Assembly (NCBI GenBank): GCA_003132865.1
Contig: PKYZ01000297.1
Location: forward strand, 4,143 to 14,899
Reading direction: 5' to 3'
DNA: 10,757 bases
DNA from: Bryobacterales bacterium
Lineage (GTDB): Bacteria; Acidobacteriota; Terriglobia; Bryobacterales; Bryobacteraceae
Within the stretch, counting starts at the first letter, position 1. Each line of letters begins with the position of its first letter. The translations under genes were made by a program, and so were the position numbers. A model generated the notes under the pieces. The model was given only the letters and a program-made list of their open reading frames with translations, was not told the origin of the DNA and did not search any database. Below are positions 6,705-10,757 of this stretch, piece by piece.

Positions 6705-8924
6705 ATGCCCGACATAGCAAGTGCAATGAAGAAGGCGGGTATTGGCAGACTAACAGATAGACCCGCCACCTCTAATATCCGCGAAGCCCCTCTGGGCGCA
6801 CCCACTGATGGCAACCGGGCTGGCCGGGCGCCGTACAATTTCGTTCCGCCGCCGACGAAACTACGCCTGGATGCGACGATTCCACCCACCGCGGATCGCT
6901 ATCACGACAAACACAACTCCGGCGAGATTCTGCTGAATATTACGGCCGAGACCGATTTCTATATTCGCGGCATGTGGGAACTCAGTCAGTTCGTGAACCC
7001 ACCGAGCAATATGGAGACCGATGTCAAGGACCAGACGCGGCCTTTTTTTCAAGGGAAACGCCTACCAGGCAGTTCGCTTCGCGGCCTGATCCGGTCGTTG
7101 GTGGAGATTCTGAGCGACGCGCCGCTCGATCCCTTGTCGCGGCAGAGATTCGCCTTCCGGACGTTGGGTGGTAGCGCCGACACCTCGTCCAAAACTTTCG
7201 AACCATGTCACCAAACCTGGACCGCCCGTATCAAGAACGCACGCGGTGGTTATCTCGTTCCAGGAAGCGGTGATACCGGTTGGAAAATCGTCCCGGCTCA
7301 GACCATCAAGGGTCTCGGAACGTTTTGCAAGTTTCCCGATTCTACCTTCGACGAGCCTCCCGCAGCAGTCCGATTCCCGACTCCGATTACGCCGACCACC
7401 GGATATGATCAGGCCCCGGAAGCCAGTTGCTGCAAGACTTCCAACGAGTCCGGCTTCTCGGCTCTTCCCCACCAGGGCTGGCGAATCCGTTCTGGCCAAA
7501 TAGAGAAGAAATGCCATCAATGGATCATCTACGAGCCGGACCATCCGAACAAAGCAGTCTCGATTTCGGAAACGAGCGTCCGGATTCACCGTGAAGCCGG
7601 ACTTACCACGTGGGTAGAGGAGTGGCGGGCATCTTGTCCGGACGGAATCCCTTGTTTTTTTTCGCAAATCGAGGGAGAAGTCTGGTTCGGTCCGACACGT
7701 AACTTCAAGATTCCCTCTATGATCAGGGTCGATGAAGCGAACCCGGCGCCTCGGCCTTCACCTATTACCGGCTGGGACCTCGCCCAAGCGATCTTCGGAC
7801 GCCTGAAGGGCAAAAATGCGAATGGCGCTCGCACCCGGGTCTTTTTTGAAGATGCGTTCCTCACATCGGGCGACGTGAGCAAAACAGAAAGAATTGAGAC
7901 AGTATTCGGGCAGCCGAAGCCGACAACGTTCCAACACTATCTACAACAGCCCTCTTGGCTCCAGCAGGATTCCATTCCCTGGAGCCGAGACGGCCAGCCA
8001 CCCGAAAAGGCTCGCCTGCGCGGACTGAAAATGTACTGGCATCGCAAGAAGCAGATTCCGATGCCAGATCAGTCCGGCGAGACAGCGGATCGCAGAGAAA
8101 AACAGAACACCGTCTTCAAGAAAGTGGTGGTGGATCAGAGCCGGAAGCCGGTATTCACGGCGAAGGTTCGCTTTGAAAACCTTACCAACGTCGAACTTGG
8201 AGCCCTGTTATGTGCGCTCGAACTCCCGAAGGGCCTACGTCATCAACTCGGCTTGGCGAAGCCGTTCGGATTGGGAGTGATCCACGTGGAAGTAGATAAG
8301 GTATTGGTCACCCGACCCCAAATGCGTTACGGCACGTTTGTCGAAGCAGTGCCGGATTTGGCGGGGGCTGAAATACCGGCTACCCTGGTAGATGGCTTTG
8401 AAGAGAAGACTGTCACGGAATTCCAAAAGGAGTTCGCCAAGACCTGGCACCAAGAAGACAGTGTAGAGTCGCTGTGGGAAGTCCCGCGATTTCAGGAACT
8501 GAAGGCGCTGCTGACCTGGGATGATCTGCCCGCGGATGCCGAGACCTGGAACAATATGACGCGATATCTGGCATTTGGCCAATTACAGGAGCCGTCCGGC
8601 AGATTCGATTACAACGAATACGTTAGAGTGGGCCATGGCGAAACTGGCTTTCCTCCGCATTACCGGGGAAGGGCCAACCCGCGGCAGGAGCGACGCCGTC
8701 CGCTCCCGCCGGCTACGACGGTGCTGCGAGACGCGTGCAACACGGACGGAGGGGTCCTGCCCCGTGACAGGCGACCGGACTACCTCAAACCCGTGGGGGC
8801 TGCCGCTGCTGGCGCATTGAAAGCTGGCTCTCGCGGGCGCTATCCCGGTAGAGGAGGCGGGCGAACTCACGGCAGCGCACAGAGCGAAGATCGATCTCGA
8901 GATGACGTAGACCGCGAGGTCTGA
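6705..8924 (+). CDS. TIGR03986 RAMP protein (Cas7 with large insertion, III-Dv)
   Basis: The frame encodes 739 residues from ATG 6705, with GGAGGG at 6694-6699; an ATG at 6666 lies inside csx19 and is less likely. APYNFVPPP near residue 42 is the typical TIGR03986 opening. A Cas7 loop, LPGSSLRGLIR (120-130), is preceded by Asp106 and Asp109, candidates for the cleavage aspartate. GWRIRSGQIEKKCHQWIIYE is a mid-protein motif of the family, and LGLAKPFGLGVIHV (from ~515) is the glycine-rich loop. The ~390 residues between the two loops far exceed a plain Cas7, matching the Cas7-insertion subunit of III-Dv. The conserved body runs to about FDYNEYV (8607-8627). The remaining ~100 residues are rich in Arg, Pro, Gly and Ala and end with an RGRYPGRGGGR stretch; this could be a natural basic tail, a frameshift product, or loss of the original stop. 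Expected role: 3'-end backbone subunit over the crRNA. Confidence 0.87.
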   Translation: MPDIASAMKKAGIGRLTDRPATSNIREAPLGAPTDGNRAGRAPYNFVPPPTKLRLDATIPPTADRYHDKHNSGEILLNITAETDFYIRGMWELSQFVNPPSNMETDVKDQTRPFFQGKRLPGSSLRGLIRSLVEILSDAPLDPLSRQRFAFRTLGGSADTSSKTFEPCHQTWTARIKNARGGYLVPGSGDTGWKIVPAQTIKGLGTFCKFPDSTFDEPPAAVRFPTPITPTTGYDQAPEASCCKTSNESGFSALPHQGWRIRSGQIEKKCHQWIIYEPDHPNKAVSISETSVRIHREAGLTTWVEEWRASCPDGIPCFFSQIEGEVWFGPTRNFKIPSMIRVDEANPAPRPSPITGWDLAQAIFGRLKGKNANGARTRVFFEDAFLTSGDVSKTERIETVFGQPKPTTFQHYLQQPSWLQQDSIPWSRDGQPPEKARLRGLKMYWHRKKQIPMPDQSGETADRREKQNTVFKKVVVDQSRKPVFTAKVRFENLTNVELGALLCALELPKGLRHQLGLAKPFGLGVIHVEVDKVLVTRPQMRYGTFVEAVPDLAGAEIPATLVDGFEEKTVTEFQKEFAKTWHQEDSVESLWEVPRFQELKALLTWDDLPADAETWNNMTRYLAFGQLQEPSGRFDYNEYVRVGHGETGFPPHYRGRANPRQERRRPLPPATTVLRDACNTDGGVLPRDRRPDYLKPVGAAAAGALKAGSRGRYPGRGGGRTHGSAQSEDRSRDDVDREV

Positions 8925-9114
8925 GTTGGTCCGCCGCTGAGAGTGCTCAGCCGTAATCGGATAGCGACGTTGGTGTGCCCGGCAGGAATCTGAATCACCG
9001 GTACTGGCCACAATCCTCTAACTATGGTTCTCTCGCCATGGGAAGGTCCGGGACTCCAGTACAGCACTCCCAAAACAGGCCGTTCGCTCGGACGTCAAAG
9101 TCCAGTTCGACATT
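8867..9114 (-). pseudogene. Possible frameshifted coding remnant, unknown function
   Basis: Read on the - strand from 9114, a frame gives NVELDFDVRANGLF and then goes off. A second frame continues with LGVLYWSPGPSHGERTIVRG and later PVIQIPAGHTNVAIRLRL. The two would join if one base were added at the AAAA run at 9072-9075. The end overlaps the cas gene tail. It starts immediately beside the tRNA-like fragment. I do not recognise the family, and the + strand complement is also partly protein-like, so the strand is uncertain. Confidence 0.25.
8936..8951 (+). terminator. Small hairpin just after the cas operon, weak terminator candidate
   Basis: GCTGAG (8936-8941) and CTCAGC (8946-8951) form a perfect 6-bp stem with a 4-base loop, 12 bases after the last stop. 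No T-run follows, so it would not be a canonical intrinsic terminator; it could be chance or a 3'-end processing hairpin. Confidence 0.2.
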
Positions 9115-9130
9115 CTGGGGCCGGTCGTCC

Positions 9131-9177
9131 CAGGGGCGACCAGATTCGAACTGGCGACCTGCTGCGCCCAAGCAGCC
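9131..9177 (-). pseudogene. tRNA-like 3' fragment (resembles tRNA-Pro)
   Basis: On the - strand this stretch has a perfect T-arm (GCCAG, TTCGAAT, CTGGT), a GTC-ending variable region, and an anticodon-like stem GCTGC/GCAGC enclosing TTGGGC, which is one base short of a normal 7-base loop. CGCCCC follows where the acceptor 3' strand belongs, but TGGGA replaces NCCA. No matching 5' acceptor or D-arm precedes it. The order and spacing resemble the 3' two thirds of a bacterial tRNA-Pro. It lies 110 bases beyond the intact tRNA-Arg in the same orientation and is best read as a decayed tRNA or an integration-site remnant. Confidence 0.5.
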
Positions 9178-9287
9178 ACATCGCTCGGATCGACGTGTTT
9201 TATCTTTCTAGGAAATCAACAGCTACAAAATCATCTACAGCGAGTTTGGGCGGGAGCCGAGGAATGCCCGTATCTTGTTGAAAACAT

Positions 9288-9364
9288 TGGTAGGCGCGGC
9301 CGGACTCGAACCGGCGACCCTCTGCTTAGAAGGCAGATGCTCTATCCGCCTGAGCTACGCGCCC
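9288..9364 (-). tRNA. tRNA-Arg (anticodon TCT)
   Basis: The - strand folds as a full cloverleaf of 77 bases including encoded CCA: acceptor GGGCGCG with CGCGCCT (first pair a G-T wobble), D-stem GCTC/GAGC, anticodon stem TCTGC/GCAGA with loop CTTCTAA, variable GGGTC, and T-arm GCCGG, TTCGAGT, CCGGC. Anticodon TCT reads AGA (Arg). It lies 41 bases after the ctaF stop on the same strand, so it may be co-transcribed; TAAAAT at 9391-9386 is a weak -10 candidate without a clear -35. Its 3' end faces the cas operon, the usual side for island integration. Confidence 0.96.
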
Positions 9365-9405
9365 GTGCCGGGGGTATTCAGTTCGATTTTAGCAGGTCGG
9401 GGCCG

Positions 9406-9705
9406 CTACTTCCCCGGCACCGGCAGCCAGCCGCGCGTGACGAAGTCGCTCAGGCTGAGCACCAGCAGAATCCCCAGCCACAGCATCCCGCCGCCCACCA
9501 CCACCTTGGTCAGGATGGTGCTGTGGCGCAGGTGCATGAAAAACAGCGCCACCAGCATCATCTTCACCACCGCGATTAACAGCGCCATGACGACGTTGAA
9601 CGGTCCCAGGTCAATGGTGGCCACCACTGTCGTAGCCGCAGTCAGAATTAGCAGCGACAGAAAAACCAACGTGTAGGTCTTGATCGAATCGACGTGTTCA
9701 TGCAT
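9406..9705 (-). CDS. ctaF: Cytochrome c oxidase subunit IV, prokaryotic type
   Basis: This 99-residue membrane protein has three hydrophobic segments (~11-31, 38-59, 68-89). The second contains [15 protein letters not shown], characteristic of the prokaryotic COX4 family (CtaF/CoxD-like small subunit), which assists assembly or stability of the haem-copper oxidase in the cytoplasmic membrane and binds no redox cofactor. The ATG at 9705 comes one base after the subunit III stop, and the order subunit I, III, IV is the usual one for aa3-type operons. Confidence 0.92.
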   Translation of the reverse strand: MHEHVDSIKTYTLVFLSLLILTAATTVVATIDLGPFNVVMALLIAVVKMMLVALFFMHLRHSTILTKVVVGGGMLWLGILLVLSLSDFVTRGWLPVPGK

Positions 9706-9706
9706 G

Positions 9707-10366
9707 TTAGTGTTGGTGACGGGCTATGAGATACAGCAGTGGGAACAAAAAGATCCAGACGACATCGACAAAGTGCCAGTAGAGGCCGCCTACATCCACC
9801 GGCGTGTAATATGACGGAGTATATTTGCCCTTGTACGCGTGCCACAACAGAAACAACATCAGACCCTCTCCGACCACCATGTGCAGCGCGTGCAGCCCGG
9901 TCATGGTGAAGTATAGCGAAAAGAACAGTTGAGCCGGCCCTTGCTCGGTAGTCTTGTCCAGATGGAATGTCGGACCCGGCACATGATGTTCCTCGAATTT
10001 CTGGTTCCACTCATAGGCCTTGACACCCAGAAAGACTCCGCCCAACAGGATGGTCAGGATCAGAAACACGATCAGCGCCTTGCGGCTGCCTATTTGAGCC
10101 GCGCGCACGGCGAGCACCATCGTGTAACTGCTGCATAGCAGGACCGCCGTGTTGGCCGCGCCGATCACTACGTCCAACGTGTTACTGGCCAGCGCGAACA
10201 CACCCGCAAACTCTCTCCGGTAGATCGCATAAGCCAGAAACAGGCCGCCGAAGAACATGATCTCAGTCACCAGGAAGATCCACATCCCCAGCGTGGAGAT
10301 TTCCTTCTGCTGCGCGGGCGTTTCAAACTGCTCCCGTAGCGCGAGGGTTTCCGTGTGGCTATCCAA
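9707..10366 (-). CDS. ctaE: Cytochrome c oxidase subunit III
   Basis: The protein is 219 residues and belongs to the short subunit III form with five membrane segments, beginning at [20 protein letters not shown] (Glu35 in the conserved position). Further family marks are [23 protein letters not shown] and [18 protein letters not shown]. Subunit III stabilises subunit I and helps proton uptake in the O2-reducing enzyme. The start is TTG at 10366, 6 bases after GGAGGAGG; the next Met codon is internal to the first helix (Met28), so TTG is the best start. It overlaps the subunit I stop by 8 bases. The N-terminal ...[19 protein letters not shown] pattern resembles subunit III of Acidobacteriota and related groups. 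Confidence 0.96.
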   Translation of the reverse strand: MDSHTETLALREQFETPAQQKEISTLGMWIFLVTEIMFFGGLFLAYAIYRREFAGVFALASNTLDVVIGAANTAVLLCSSYTMVLAVRAAQIGSRKALIVFLILTILLGGVFLGVKAYEWNQKFEEHHVPGPTFHLDKTTEQGPAQLFFSLYFTMTGLHALHMVVGEGLMLFLLWHAYKGKYTPSYYTPVDVGGLYWHFVDVVWIFLFPLLYLIARHQH

Positions 10367-10757
10367 CTTTGGCCTCCTCCATCGCGGCCAGCGCGGCGTA
10401 ATCGTAAGCCTCCGTCGTGACTATCGGAGTTTCGTCGAAATTGTGAGCGGGCGGCGGCGAAGCCGTCTGCCATTCCAGTCCGGTCGCGCCCCACGGATTC
10501 GCCGGGGCGATGGGTCCATACCGCAACGACCACATAAAGTAGATCAGCGGCATCACATACCCTATCGCCAGCACGGACGCGCCCGCGGTAGACATGACAT
10601 GCAGCACCTGAAACTCATCCGGATAGGTCCAGTAGCGCCGCGGCATGCCCAGGTAACCGAGAATGAACTGCGGGAAAAAGGTCAGATTGAAGCCCAAATA
10701 GATGACCAGGGCGGAGAGCTTCGCCCAACCCTCCGGATACATGCGGCCGGACATCTT
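10359..10757 (-). CDS. ctaD: Cytochrome c oxidase subunit I, C-terminal part (cut by window end)
   Basis: The last ~132 residues of subunit I are visible; the frame is open through base 10757, so the catalytic helices with the haem and CuB ligands lie outside. [14 protein letters not shown] followed by [20 protein letters not shown] and [10 protein letters not shown] is the signature of helices XI-XII and the loop between them. [17 protein letters not shown] is the typical segment after the last helix. The enzyme is the O2-reducing, proton-pumping terminal oxidase of the cytoplasmic membrane. The stop overlaps ctaE by 8 bases. Confidence 0.96.
   Translation of the reverse strand, partial: KMSGRMYPEGWAKLSALVIYLGFNLTFFPQFILGYLGMPRRYWTYPDEFQVLHVMSTAGASVLAIGYVMPLIYFMWSLRYGPIAPANPWGATGLEWQTASPPPAHNFDETPIVTTEAYDYAALAAMEEAKVG
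10373..10380 (-). promoter_or_regulatory. Strong Shine-Dalgarno site for the TTG start of ctaE
   Basis: GGAGGAGG on the - strand lies within the end of ctaD, 6 bases before the TTG at 10366. It supports TTG as the true start, since no ATG or GTG start is available before the first membrane helix. Confidence 0.75.

Larger units (their letters stand above)
8925..9287. other. Convergent intergenic stretch between cas operon and tRNA-Arg, with gene debris
   Basis: No intact gene is convincing here. A tRNA-like 3' fragment lies at 9131-9177 (- strand). Several frames on both strands read like protein over 20-50 codons but lack starts or are broken: a - strand stretch at 8930-9114, a + strand frame open from 9022 with no ATG, GTG or TTG before the tRNA, and a + strand stretch at 9212-9289 reading EINSYKIIYSEFGREP and onward. 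No direct repeats of CRISPR type are seen. The mixture resembles decayed sequence at an island edge. Confidence 0.5.

Noticed and set aside
8975..9281. + strand frames containing RPDSNWRPAAPKQ or RTGDLLRPSS
   Set aside because: These are antisense translations of the tRNA-like fragment, the same kind of artefact.
8925..9287. CRISPR array next to the cas genes
   Set aside because: I looked for 25-40 base direct repeats with regular spacers and found none here or elsewhere in the window.
9022..9290. + strand open frame reading DVKVQFDILGPVVPGATRFE and onward as a gene
   Set aside because: It has no ATG, GTG or TTG start, has no ribosome site, and GATRFELAT is another known antisense-tRNA peptide. 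It could still be a remnant.
9365..9420. Inverted repeat GTGCCGGGG / CCCCGGCAC around the ctaF stop
   Set aside because: The 9-base arms are 38 bases apart, one lies inside ctaF, and no T-run follows, so a terminator role is not supported.
9275..9676. + strand reading frame beginning with GAAGLEPATLCLEGRCSI
   Set aside because: This is the familiar false peptide from the antisense of a tRNA and then of ctaF, not a gene.

Overview
The window holds most of a type III CRISPR-Cas effector operon on the + strand (positions 1-8924). Facing it on the - strand are a tRNA-Arg gene (9288-9364) and the 3' end of a haem-copper cytochrome c oxidase operon (9406-10757). Gene density, Shine-Dalgarno sites, 1-28 base gene overlaps and a CCA-encoding tRNA point to a bacterium of moderately high GC. 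The oxidase operon (subunit I, III, then a small prokaryotic subunit IV) shows an aerobic respirer. The subunit III form would suit Acidobacteriota or related phyla, but that placement is a guess.

The + strand operon reads: a 5'-truncated DUF1887 (Card1/Can2)-like effector; Cas10 with no HD domain but an intact GGDD cyclase motif; a Cas7-Csx10(Cas5)-helical(Cas11-like) fusion; a tandem Cas7-Cas7 protein; Csx19 (TIGR03984-like); and a TIGR03986 RAMP protein (Cas7 with a large insertion). This set and order match the subtype III-D variant called III-Dv (III-D2), known from Synechocystis and regarded as close to the ancestors of the single-protein III-E effector. Junctions are tight (10, 14, 4 and 28 bases of overlap, then a 1-base gap) and each start has a good Shine-Dalgarno site, so the six genes look like one transcript. 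The expected working is a crRNA-guided complex that cuts target RNA through several Cas7 aspartates, while Cas10 makes cyclic oligoadenylate that switches on the upstream effector. No CRISPR array, cas6, cas1 or cas2 lies in the window.

The convergent stretch 8925-9287 holds no convincing intact gene. It contains a tRNA-like 3' fragment and possible coding debris on both strands, and sits directly at the 3' end of the tRNA-Arg, as expected for the edge of an inserted island beside core respiratory genes. The last ~100 residues of the TIGR03986 protein are odd in composition and may reflect a frameshift.

Most worth a second look: the effector lacks the expected catalytic lysine of its PD-(D/E)XK nuclease motif; the island edge with its tRNA fragment; and the unusual tail of the last cas gene.
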